Shown piece by piece: positions 6,947 to 13,940 of a stretch of DNA of 34,016 nucleotides. The stretch's first letter is position 1. Every line of letters starts with the position of its first letter. The notes beneath the pieces were generated by a model. It saw nothing but the letters and a program-made list of their open reading frames with translations. It searched no databases and was not told the origin of the DNA. The position numbers and the translations under genes are program-made. This stretch comes from an uncultured Desulfuromonadales bacterium (GTDB taxonomy: Bacteria; Desulfobacterota; Desulfuromonadia; Desulfuromonadales; Geopsychrobacteraceae), in the NCBI GenBank assembly GCA_945787295.1, contig CALZHQ010000047.1, positions 1-34,016 of the forward strand, in the 5' to 3' direction.

Positions 6947-7840
6947 TTACAGAATGCTTTTACCGAACAAAGATGCCGCCAGTTCCACCGCCATCCGCGC
7001 AGTGCGGTTTTCATGATCAAGGATTGGGTTAATTTCGACGATGTCTGCCGAGCAGAGTTTGCCACTATCGGCAATAACTTCCATCAGCAACTGTGCTTCA
7101 CGATAACGCAAGCCACCGGATGATGGGGTCCCGACTCCGGGGGCCTGGGTTGGATCGAGGCTGTCCATATCAAGGCTGACATGGATGCGGCTGCGGTGCT
7201 CCAGCGAGCCCAGCGCCTCGCGAATCACCACGCTCATGCCCCGCTCGTCCAGTTCTCGCATTGAATAGATGCGGATGCCACTCTGCCGCAGCCAGTTGCG
7301 CTCACCTTCATCCAGATCGCGGATGCCGATCATCACGATATCCTTCGCCTCCAGCTTGCTCCCCGGTCGGCCGATGTTGACCAGTTCCGGGAAGCCGTCA
7401 CCGAGCAAAGCGGCCAACGGCATGCCATGCACTTTGCCGGAAGGTGAGGTCTGAGGCCGATTGGCATCACCATGCGCATCGATCCAGATCACCCCGACCG
7501 GCTCGCGACAGCTCACGCCGCCAATGGTGCCGATCGCCAAAGAGTGGTCACCGCCGAGAAACAGGGGGATCTCTCCAGCCTCTACCGCTTGCGCGGCGGC
7601 AGCATATGCGGCCTGGCAGACCTGTTGAATCGCGGGAAGAAAATCCCCCTGCGCTCCACTAGCGATTGAATCCCGCACCGGAACGTAAAGATTGCCGGCA
7701 TCGTGCAGTTCAAACCCGAGCGCCTTCAACGCCGCAGAAAGGCCTGCATAGCGGATCGCGAACGGCCCCATATCGACGCCACGCTGGTCCTGACCGAGGT
7801 CAATCGGCACACCGATTATGCGGATCTTCTTAGCCGGCAT
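6947..7840 (-). CDS. rocF: Arginase
   Basis: Hydrolyses arginine to ornithine and urea using a two-Mn centre. 297 aa, standard length. All metal ligands are visible: His99 in GGDHS, Asp121/His123/Asp125 in DAHGDAN, and Asp224/Asp226 in DMDSLDP. The SGGLRYREA and [13 protein letters not shown] segments are typical of arginase rather than agmatinase. The gene starts 3 nt after the stop of an ornithine-cyclodeaminase-type gene on the same strand, so the pair would convert arginine to proline plus ammonia and urea. Confidence 0.95.
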   Translation of the reverse strand: MPAKKIRIIGVPIDLGQDQRGVDMGPFAIRYAGLSAALKALGFELHDAGNLYVPVRDSIASGAQGDFLPAIQQVCQAAYAAAAQAVEAGEIPLFLGGDHSLAIGTIGGVSCREPVGVIWIDAHGDANRPQTSPSGKVHGMPLAALLGDGFPELVNIGRPGSKLEAKDIVMIGIRDLDEGERNWLRQSGIRIYSMRELDERGMSVVIREALGSLEHRSRIHVSLDMDSLDPTQAPGVGTPSSGGLRYREAQLLMEVIADSGKLCSADIVEINPILDHENRTARMAVELAASLFGKSIL

Positions 7841-7843
7841 CGC

Positions 7844-8938
7844 TCAACCCTTCAAATTGTTCCACAGGTTCATCATAAAATCCTGGGCGTTAGTCAAAAT
7901 CGCCACCGCCTGCGCCGAACCGCGATTGGCCAGTTTATCGGCCGAGAATTCGGTCATATCGACGATGTAGAAAAAGACCGGCCGCACACTGCCGTCCTCC
8001 ATCACCTTGTAGCTCGGCACCATGTTGCCGAAGGCGATCGAGTGCAACTGGGTGGCCAGGGCGATGACCGTGGTCGCCTGGCGGGCATGGACCCGCATGG
8101 CGTCCTGGGCGGCATAAACATCTGCGATAACTTCCGGCAAGGGGCCATCATCCCGGATGGAACCGGCCAGCACGTAAGGAACCTGCTGATTCTCACAGGC
8201 GTAGATGATGCCATCTTTGAGCTGCAGATCGCTGATCGCCTGCTTGATCGAACCGGACTTGCGGACCGCGTTGATAATATCGAGATGGTTGTAATGCCCC
8301 ATCGGCTTGAGGTGCTGAGTATAAATATCCTGCCCCAAACCGGTGCGGAAACAGGCCGCCTCCAGATCATGCGTCGCCAGCGCATTGCCGGCCAGCAGGC
8401 CGTGACAGTAGCCGTTTTCGATCAAGCCCTGCATCGCATCGCGACTGTCCTTGTCGAAAGCGACCGCAGGCCCGAGCACCCAGACGATATGGCCATGGTC
8501 ACGGTCGTGGCGCAGCACCTTATAGAGATCATCGTAACAGCGCGAAAAAGGGGTCTCGCGGGTGCCCCGGGTCCGGAAGGCAAACTTATCTTCGCCTTCA
8601 GAGGCAGGCGGGTCAAAACCGGTCGTGTGGACATAAATTCCCTCTTCACCATTCTCGGTCCGACCAACCACCACGGCATCACCTTTTTTCACCCGGCGCG
8701 CCTCGACCACCTCGACCTGACGCCCGTTTAACACCAGCACCGAATCCATCCGGCTTTCCGGTGTCAACAACCAGTCGCCGCCGCCCAGATGCAGGTACTC
8801 TGGATGATTGGAGGTCCCGTGGTAATTATCGGGCACGACACCGTCTTGCGCTGCGGCCACAGTTTGCACGGGTGGCGCTGTCGCCAATTCAGGCTGGGAA
8901 AAATCGGGGGGATTATAACCGGGGATGATCGATTCCAT
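7844..8938 (-). CDS. Ornithine cyclodeaminase, LOR/SDH (TIGR00300) type
   Basis: A 364-aa protein of the TIGR00300 family (LOR/SDH bifunctional conserved domain). It is unrelated to the mu-crystallin-type OCD. The family includes an archaeal ornithine cyclodeaminase and the C-terminal part of cyanobacterial AgrE/ArgZ, which convert ornithine to proline and ammonia. Recognisable segments are HLGGGDWLLTPESRMDSV near the N-terminus, VVVGRTENGEEGIYV, and a C-terminal nucleotide-binding-like part (HGLLAGNALATHDLEAA, GHYNHLDIIN). The ATG has GAGGAG 7-8 nt upstream. Arginase follows directly, which supports an ornithine substrate. The activity of this exact protein is inferred from family and neighbour. 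Confidence 0.88.
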   Translation of the reverse strand: MESIIPGYNPPDFSQPELATAPPVQTVAAAQDGVVPDNYHGTSNHPEYLHLGGGDWLLTPESRMDSVLVLNGRQVEVVEARRVKKGDAVVVGRTENGEEGIYVHTTGFDPPASEGEDKFAFRTRGTRETPFSRCYDDLYKVLRHDRDHGHIVWVLGPAVAFDKDSRDAMQGLIENGYCHGLLAGNALATHDLEAACFRTGLGQDIYTQHLKPMGHYNHLDIINAVRKSGSIKQAISDLQLKDGIIYACENQQVPYVLAGSIRDDGPLPEVIADVYAAQDAMRVHARQATTVIALATQLHSIAFGNMVPSYKVMEDGSVRPVFFYIVDMTEFSADKLANRGSAQAVAILTNAQDFMMNLWNNLKG

Positions 8939-9032
8939 AGCAGACTCCTCGTTGAACTAACATCTCTAAGCTGTTTAAACAATAGCAGGTTTTGTGACAA
9001 CAAAAAGGCAGGAGAAAGCTGAACCCACACTC

Positions 9033-9055
9033 GATAACGCAAGGGGGGCGTTATC
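9033..9055. repeat. Inverted repeat upstream of the ornithine cyclodeaminase gene
   Basis: GATAACGC (9033-9040) and GCGTTATC (9048-9055) are perfect arms around a 7-nt G-rich loop. It lies about 95 bp upstream of the ornithine cyclodeaminase start and could be an operator or leader hairpin for that operon. Confidence 0.45.
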
Positions 9056-9158
9056 TTTGCGGTTCTCTTCCTTAAAGACGGAAAACTCCCTGGAGACGTG
9101 TTTTTGAAAAAATATATGCCACACTATCAAATCGATTGTTTCTCTTGAGCGATACGGG

Positions 9159-9239
9159 CTGCACCAGAGGGAGTATCGGTGTTTTCTCTCCGCGACACCA
9201 CCCTCTGCAGTTGACATTCTGCCAACCTCTCTTAGTCTT
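9159..9239 (+). promoter_or_regulatory. Nested hairpin plus sigma-70-like promoter for the CBS gene
   Basis: TTGACA (9211-9216), a 17-bp spacer and TAGTCT (9234-9239) make a plausible housekeeping promoter 47 bp before the ATG. Directly upstream is a nested inverted repeat: CTGCA/TGCAG outside, GAGGG (9167-9171) with CCCTC (9201-9205), and GGTGT (9178-9182) with ACACC (9195-9199). It may be an operator or activator site. The rest of the 8939-9286 gap shows no gene. Confidence 0.5.
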
Positions 9240-9286
9240 TAATTAATACCTGAGGGAGAATCGAAAACTACCGGAGGAGATTGCCT

Positions 9287-9736
9287 ATGAAAACCATCAA
9301 GCAGGTACTGGAAGCCAAAGGAACAAATGTTTTGTCGATCAGCCCCGACCGATCAGTCTATGATGCGATGGAGCTCATGGCCGATAATGAGGTGGGGGCG
9401 TTGATTGTGCTGGATCAGGGAAAGGTCGTGGGGATTATCTCTGAAAGAGACTATGCCCGCAAAATCATCCTCAAAGGGCTCTCATCACCGAAGACCCTCA
9501 TCCGCGACATTATGGTGACCAAGGTGGTATACGCCCGACCCGAAATGACCATCGAGGAAGGGATGGCACTGATGACCGACAAGCGTTGTCGCCACCTCCC
9601 CATCATGGATAACGAGCAACTGTTGGGGGTTTTATCGATCGGCGATCTGGTCAAAGCCTCTCTGGCAGAGAAGACCTACCTGATCGACCAATTGGCGAAC
9701 TACATCACCGGAACATTCCCCGAAGCCACGTCTTGA
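9287..9736 (+). CDS. Tandem CBS-domain protein
   Basis: A 149-aa soluble protein made of two CBS domains, about residues 8-60 (VLSISPDRSVYDAMELMADNE, GIISERDYARKI) and 72-130 (VVYARPEMTIEEGMALM, LLGVLSIGDLVKA). Paired CBS domains bind adenine nucleotides (AMP, ATP, NADH) and act as energy sensors. There is no attached catalytic domain, so its partner is unknown. The ATG at 9287 is chosen because GGAGGAG lies 7 nt upstream; the TTG at 9281 is too close to it. Confidence 0.92.
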   Translation: MKTIKQVLEAKGTNVLSISPDRSVYDAMELMADNEVGALIVLDQGKVVGIISERDYARKIILKGLSSPKTLIRDIMVTKVVYARPEMTIEEGMALMTDKRCRHLPIMDNEQLLGVLSIGDLVKASLAEKTYLIDQLANYITGTFPEATS

Positions 9737-9767
9737 CGGGGGAAGATTCTTTTCTGCCGACAGACAA

Positions 9768-9800
9768 ATGCCCCAGTCAACGACAATCAGGCTGGGGCAT
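9768..9800 (+). terminator. Hairpin terminator after the CBS gene
   Basis: ATGCCCCAG (9768-9776) and CTGGGGCAT (9792-9800) form a 9-bp perfect stem with a 15-nt loop, 32 bp after the stop. There is no T-run, so termination strength is uncertain. Confidence 0.6.
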
Positions 9801-9889
9801 ACCTATCTGTTAACTGGCAAGGCGCACTAAGTTGATCTCAGCTAAATGGCCTCCCCAATCCGGGCAGAGGAAGGCTCCATGTTTAAACA

Positions 9890-9923
9890 AAGACGGCCCC
9901 CAGGATATTTCAAGGGCCGTCTT
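9890..9923 (-). terminator. Terminator of the ANTAR regulator gene
   Basis: AAGACGGCCC (9890-9899) and GGGCCGTCTT (9914-9923) form a 10-bp perfect stem. It lies 22 bp past the stop of the minus-strand ANTAR gene; on that strand the stem runs into CTTTGTTTAAAC. Confidence 0.75.
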
Positions 9924-9944
9924 AATTGCGTCTTTACCGTTCGG

Positions 9945-10505
9945 TTAATCCATCAACAGAATTGCATCCGCCACCTCTTTTAAACTTTTGCGCTTATCCA
10001 TAGCCAGTTTCTGCATCCTGCGATAAGCCTCGGGCTCGGAGAGACCCTGTTTGATCAAAACGCCCTTGGCTCGCTCAATTTTCTTACGCGACTCGATCGT
10101 TTCGCGCAATTTATCCACTTCCTGCTGCAGGCTCGACAATTCGACAAACTGATGAATGGCGGTGTCGATGGTCACCTTAAGCTGTTCGTCACAGAAGGGT
10201 TTCATCAGCAATTGACTGATGCCAACTTCCCAGGCTTTCTCAATAAAGTCACTCTCACCGGGTGGTGCCAACAAAACTATCGGTCCCGTCGTCTGGCTGC
10301 CTATTTTTTCAGCAGCCGTGAGCCCCTCAACGGCAGCCAGGGACATATCGAGAACGGTCAGCAACGGCTTCTCCGAGATGGCTAACGCTGCTCCGATGGT
10401 GGTATTCTCGGCTTCAACAACCCGGTCAAAGCCGCTATCTACGAGTGTTTTAACAATTTGCTGACGCAGAGTTGAGTCTTCATCAACAACCAGAGCACAT
10501 TTCAT
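9945..10505 (-). CDS. ANTAR-domain response regulator
   Basis: A 186-aa two-component output protein that should act as an RNA-binding antiterminator. Residues 1-118 form a receiver domain with acidic residues in VVDED (Asp8-Asp10), phospho-acceptor Asp53 in TVLDMSL and Lys in LLMKPF. A short coiled linker (LQQEVDKLRETIESRKKIER) leads to an ANTAR domain (about 130-185, ERAKGVLIKQGLSEPEAYRRMQ cut at the helix end, KSLKEVADAI). ANTAR proteins bind paired stem-loops in leader RNAs, often of nitrogen or amide genes. No sensor kinase is adjacent, so it is an orphan here. The ATG at 10505 has AAGGAGG upstream; a longer start at 10535 has none. Confidence 0.93.
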   Translation of the reverse strand: MKCALVVDEDSTLRQQIVKTLVDSGFDRVVEAENTTIGAALAISEKPLLTVLDMSLAAVEGLTAAEKIGSQTTGPIVLLAPPGESDFIEKAWEVGISQLLMKPFCDEQLKVTIDTAIHQFVELSSLQQEVDKLRETIESRKKIERAKGVLIKQGLSEPEAYRRMQKLAMDKRKSLKEVADAILLMD

Positions 10506-10955
10506 CGCTTTCCTCCTTGAGTGGTTCGAAGCCATTAAATTGCATATCTGGTGCCGAAACTGATATCAGATGCGACAAATTGACAAAAATTGCTTTTTTG
10601 AACAAACGAACGGCCCCTAACCTGCTCACAGCTCAGACGACCGCTGAATTGCCCTGAACGAAAAAAAGCTGCCGTGACTGAGAACTCCAACAGTGACGTG
10701 TGCATAAAAGACAACATTGGTCGAAAAACTTTACGCAACCGACTCCCGATGAAACCAGAGCGTACTAAGTATTGATATTAGCGACAAAGTTCATGATGGC
10801 ACTGTTACTGCAAAAACTTAAACTAGAAACAGTAAACAATCCGATCGTGACATTGAGAAATATGTCCGTGACAATTTTCCATACAAATAATTTATTCATT
10901 TACATTGAATTATTTAAATCTCAATAATTGACAGAACAAAATTGAGGAAATAAAA
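10506..10955. other. Gene-free divergent region
   Basis: 450 bp between the ANTAR gene and the DUF3135 gene. It contains the perfect palindrome CTGATATCAG (10560-10569) in the ANTAR leader, and becomes strongly AT-rich after 10850. I see no convincing small gene or RNA. Confidence 0.5.
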
Positions 10956-11297
10956 ATGGGCAAGACTAAAGGTAAAATCGACGAGCTTCTCCCACAACTA
11001 GAAATTTATTATGAAAAAGATCCTGACAAGTTCGAGGCAATTAAAAATGAAATTATTAAAGAAACCATAGAGAGTTTTCCTGAAAAATTTCAGCAACGCG
11101 CTTATGGAATTCAGTTCACCCTCGACTGCGAACTCAGAAAGTACAAAAATCCGGTCGCCAGAATGAACCGTATGGTGGAAATTTTCTGGTATAAAGTGGC
11201 TGAGTTCCAAGACGTCCTTAACGACCCGACATCGAAGATCGCGGATTACGACAACAGCAAGACGTCGGGCAAAGTCATCCCGCTGTTCCGAAGCTAA
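10956..11297 (+). CDS. DUF3135-like protein
   Basis: A 113-aa soluble, helical protein of unknown function. The pattern of a DELLPQLE-like start, an acidic/basic helix, then FQQRAYGIQFTLDCELRKYKNPVARMNRM matches my recollection of DUF3135, a short proteobacterial family. There is no signal peptide or membrane helix. It starts at an ATG with GAGGAAA 5-6 nt upstream. Base composition of the first third is more AT-rich than the neighbouring genes. It stands alone with no operon partner, and the family assignment is from memory only. Confidence 0.7.
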   Translation: MGKTKGKIDELLPQLEIYYEKDPDKFEAIKNEIIKETIESFPEKFQQRAYGIQFTLDCELRKYKNPVARMNRMVEIFWYKVAEFQDVLNDPTSKIADYDNSKTSGKVIPLFRS

Positions 11298-11485
11298 TAC
11301 CTCCATAAAAAACAGCCATCTAAACAGAGAGCTGGTCTTATCATTGGCCACGCGACATCCAGGTCGGCGGTCAGTCCACCCTCACTAGAGATCAACCTCT
11401 GTCGCGGCCAACTTCCCCCCCTTTCTGTTTTGCTCACTCTTATTACCTGCTGCTTTGCTCTGCAGAATTGCCGCTATAATTGAAT
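11298..11485. other. Intergenic region before the MITE-like element
   Basis: 188 bp with no gene visible. Its end contains TATAATTGAAT (11475-11485), which recurs immediately after the 160-bp element as its target duplication. Confidence 0.6.
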
Positions 11486-11645
11486 CTGGTTATCTACTTC
11501 ACTCAAGTAGAAGTGGCTAAAGGGTTCGGAAATTCCATTGGAGGGGTGTCTGGTGCCCGGATGGCACCAGTCAAGCCCCATGGATGGGTTCATGCGTCCC
11601 TGGAAATGGATTTTTCGAACGCAACTGGAGCGAAATAGATAACCA
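11486..11645 (+). mobile_element. MITE-like element, copy 1 (160 bp)
   Basis: A 160-bp non-coding element with perfect 10-bp terminal inverted repeats, TGGTTATCTA at 11487-11496 and TAGATAACCA at 11636-11645. It is flanked by perfect 11-bp direct repeats TATAATTGAAT (11475-11485 and 11646-11656). A second copy at 16850-17009 in the opposite orientation differs at only about 8 positions with no gaps. The interior holds a strong hairpin (CTGGTGCC, cggat, GGCACCAG) and further imperfect self-complementarity. There is no transposase, so movement must be in trans. The 11-bp duplication would suit an IS4/IS231-type enzyme; that link is inference. The element ends 48 bp before fhs. Confidence 0.85.
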
Positions 11646-11693
11646 TATAATTGAATTGAACAGACGCCCGGCCTGCCAACCAAAGGAGCCCGC

Positions 11694-13355
11694 ATGTCGA
11701 ACGACGAAAAAATAGCCCACCAGGCTCAGCCGCAGCCGATCAGACTGATCGCCGACCGACTCGGCATCGAGAAAGCCGACCTGCTCCCTTATGGCCGGGA
11801 CATTGCCAAAATCCATATCAACGCCCTGCAGCGCACAAAAAAAACCGGCAGGCTGGTGCTGATTTCAGCCACCACCCCGACCGCCGCCGGCGAAGGCAAA
11901 ACCACCACCACGATCGGCCTTGGCCAGGCCTTTGCCAAGCTGGGCCAATCGGTCTGTCTGGCACTGCGCGAGCCGTCCCTCGGCCCCTGCCTGGGGATGA
12001 AAGGTGGCGCCACAGGTGGCGGCTACAGCCAGATCCTGCCGGCCGATCGGATCAATCTGCACTTCACCGGTGACTTTCATGCCATCACCAGCGCCAATAA
12101 CCTGCTCTCGGCGGTCATCGATAACCATATTTATCAGGGTAACAGTTTGAACATCGATCCGCGCCGGGTACTCTGGCGGCGGGTGATCGACATGAACGAT
12201 CGCAGTTTACGGCATATCGTTTTAGGCCTGGGCGGCAAACTGCAGGGCATCCCGCGGGAAGGCGGTTTCGATATCACCGCCGCCTCCGAGGTGATGGCGA
12301 TACTCTGCCTGGCAACCGATCAGGACGATCTGCGTCAGCGGCTTGACAACGCCCTGGTCGCATTTACCTACGAAGGCGAGGCGGTTTTTGCCCGTCAGCT
12401 CCAGATCACCGGCGCCCTGCTGGCGCTGCTGCGGGATGCCCTCCACCCCAACCTGGTGCAGACCCTGGAAGGGGTCCCGACCCTGGTTCACGGCGGCCCT
12501 TTTGCCAATATCGCCCACGGTTGCAACAGTCTGCTCGCCACCCGGATGGCGTTGCAGCATGCCGACTGGGCGATCACCGAAGCCGGATTCGGCTTCGATC
12601 TGGGGGCGGAAAAGTTTTTCGATATCAAATGCCGGCTCGGCGGTCTGGATCCACAGGCGGTGGTGCTGGTGACCACCACCAGGGCACTAAAACTACACGG
12701 CGGCAAAGCGAAGGACGCCCTCGGCGGCAAAGATTTGCCCGCCCTGCGCAAAGGCTTAGGCAATCTCGATAAACATATCGAGAACGTGCGCAAGTTCAAC
12801 AAACAACCGATCATCGCCCTGAACCGTTTCGCCGGCGACAACCAGGCGGAACTGGAGTTGATCAAAGCGCGTTGCCAGGAGCTGGGCTCCCCCTTCGCCG
12901 TTTGTGATCATTATGCGACTGGCGGTGAAGGGGCGATTGAACTTGCCGAACGGGTGATGCAGGTGGCCGAGCAGAATCAGCCCTATCAACCGCTCTACCC
13001 TCTTGAGCTGCCGGTGGAAGAAAAGGTGCGGATTATCTGTCGGGAAATGTACGGTGCCGATGATGTCGCCTTTACCAAACAGGCCGCCCGCGACCTGCGC
13101 CAGGTGCAACAGCTCGGTTTCGAACGGTTGCCGGTCTGCGTTGCCAAGGCCCCCGGTTCCCTCTCCGACGACCCCAACCTCTACGGTCGCCCGCGAGATT
13201 TCGACATCACCGTGCGTGGTCTCCAGATCAATTCCGGCGCCGGGTTCCTGGTGGTGTTAACTGGAGAGATCCTGCGCATGCCGGGATTGCCGAAACATCC
13301 GGCTGCAGAACGCTGGCAACTGCGGAAGGACGGATCGATCAGCGGGCTGGAGTGA
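11694..13355 (+). CDS. fhs: Formate-tetrahydrofolate ligase
   Basis: ATP-dependent activation of formate to 10-formyl-tetrahydrofolate, the entry to C1-folate metabolism in purine synthesis and the methyl branch of acetyl-CoA chemistry. 553 aa, full length. Recognisable are the P-loop-like PTAAGEGKTTTTIGLGQ, EPSLGPCLGMKGGATGGGYSQ, LTGDFHAI-like FTGDFHAITSANNLL, and REGGFDITAASEVMAI. A good Shine-Dalgarno (AAAGGAG) precedes the ATG. It stands alone, with the MITE-like element only 48 bp upstream, so promoter signals may lie partly in or before that element. Confidence 0.97.
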   Translation: MSNDEKIAHQAQPQPIRLIADRLGIEKADLLPYGRDIAKIHINALQRTKKTGRLVLISATTPTAAGEGKTTTTIGLGQAFAKLGQSVCLALREPSLGPCLGMKGGATGGGYSQILPADRINLHFTGDFHAITSANNLLSAVIDNHIYQGNSLNIDPRRVLWRRVIDMNDRSLRHIVLGLGGKLQGIPREGGFDITAASEVMAILCLATDQDDLRQRLDNALVAFTYEGEAVFARQLQITGALLALLRDALHPNLVQTLEGVPTLVHGGPFANIAHGCNSLLATRMALQHADWAITEAGFGFDLGAEKFFDIKCRLGGLDPQAVVLVTTTRALKLHGGKAKDALGGKDLPALRKGLGNLDKHIENVRKFNKQPIIALNRFAGDNQAELELIKARCQELGSPFAVCDHYATGGEGAIELAERVMQVAEQNQPYQPLYPLELPVEEKVRIICREMYGADDVAFTKQAARDLRQVQQLGFERLPVCVAKAPGSLSDDPNLYGRPRDFDITVRGLQINSGAGFLVVLTGEILRMPGLPKHPAAERWQLRKDGSISGLE

Positions 13356-13391
13356 GGCAAGAGGTATCAATACCGAAATTATTATGGTTGT

Positions 13392-13414
13392 CCTCCAAGT
13401 TGTAAAACTGGAGG
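13392..13414. repeat. Inverted repeat before the small Cys-rich gene
   Basis: CCTCCA (13392-13397) and TGGAGG (13409-13414) flank a short A/T-rich centre, and a TATAAT-like hexamer follows at 13418-13423. It may be an operator overlapping the promoter. Confidence 0.35.
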
Positions 13415-13458
13415 TGCTATAATTGACAACCAACAACTGTCATATATTTGGAGCGTCT

Positions 13459-13653
13459 ATGTCTGAATCAGAAAAAACCGATTGCAAAGATCCTTCAGGA
13501 CACTGGTTACATATCTGCCAACTGAGAAAACAGGGTCGGACTGAGGAAGTGACAGACCTGATGAATGATCCCGGTCATACCTGCCTTAACTGCAATGCCG
13601 TCGCCAAATACGCTAAAAACCTCTGCAATCCAAGTCCGTTTATAAAGGTCTAA
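13459..13653 (+). CDS. Small Cys-rich hypothetical protein
   Basis: A 64-aa cytoplasmic protein I do not recognise. It has five Cys and three His in a metal-site-like arrangement: HWLHIC in the middle, then PGHTCLNCNA with a CxxC, and a final LCNP. There is no signal peptide. The ATG at 13459 has GGAG 6 nt upstream; an in-frame TTG at 13423 overlaps the probable promoter and is less likely. A zinc or Fe-S binding role is possible but unproven. Confidence 0.65.
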   Translation: MSESEKTDCKDPSGHWLHICQLRKQGRTEEVTDLMNDPGHTCLNCNAVAKYAKNLCNPSPFIKV

Positions 13654-13664
13654 TGTCCTGTTTG

Positions 13665-13800
13665 GTTAGTCCGTTGTGACAATGTCGAGCAATTTTTGTT
13701 GCTGCCAAGGCGCGAAAATGCAGGCCTAGCCAAAGCTAAGCCGAATTTGAGCAACGCGGGCAGCGGCAAAAAGGGCCGAAATTGGTCAGAAGACAATTCG
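13665..13800. repeat. Long imperfect palindromic intergenic repeat
   Basis: Nested arms: TTTTTGTTGCTGCC (13693-13706) with GGCAGCGGCAAAAA (13759-13772), CGCG with CGCG inside, and GGCCTAGC with GCTAAGCC around a CAAA loop near 13723-13742. It would fold into one extended hairpin. It resembles the hairpin-type dispersed repeats of deltaproteobacterial genomes, but only one copy is in this window. Confidence 0.65.
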
Positions 13801-13852
13801 CTAAACTGAAGATTTTTAAGCTACTTTTCAAAGCAAACGTGCAAGTTATTCC

Positions 13853-13890
13853 ATAAAGCGGCCGTCACTCCATAATGACGGCCGCTTTAT
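13853..13890. terminator. Bidirectional terminator
   Basis: A 15-bp perfect inverted repeat (13853-13867 with 13876-13890, 8-nt loop) with AT ends and a GC-rich core. It lies between the plus-strand Cys-rich gene and the convergent metalloprotease gene. Confidence 0.88.
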
Positions 13891-13940
13891 CTTTGCAGCA
13901 TGGAAATGTAAATCATACAAGCTAAGTTGCAGCGACTGTT

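Noticed and set aside
7703..8731. Long plus-strand frame opposite the ornithine cyclodeaminase gene
   Set aside because: Shadow frame without a ribosome site or recognisable domain.
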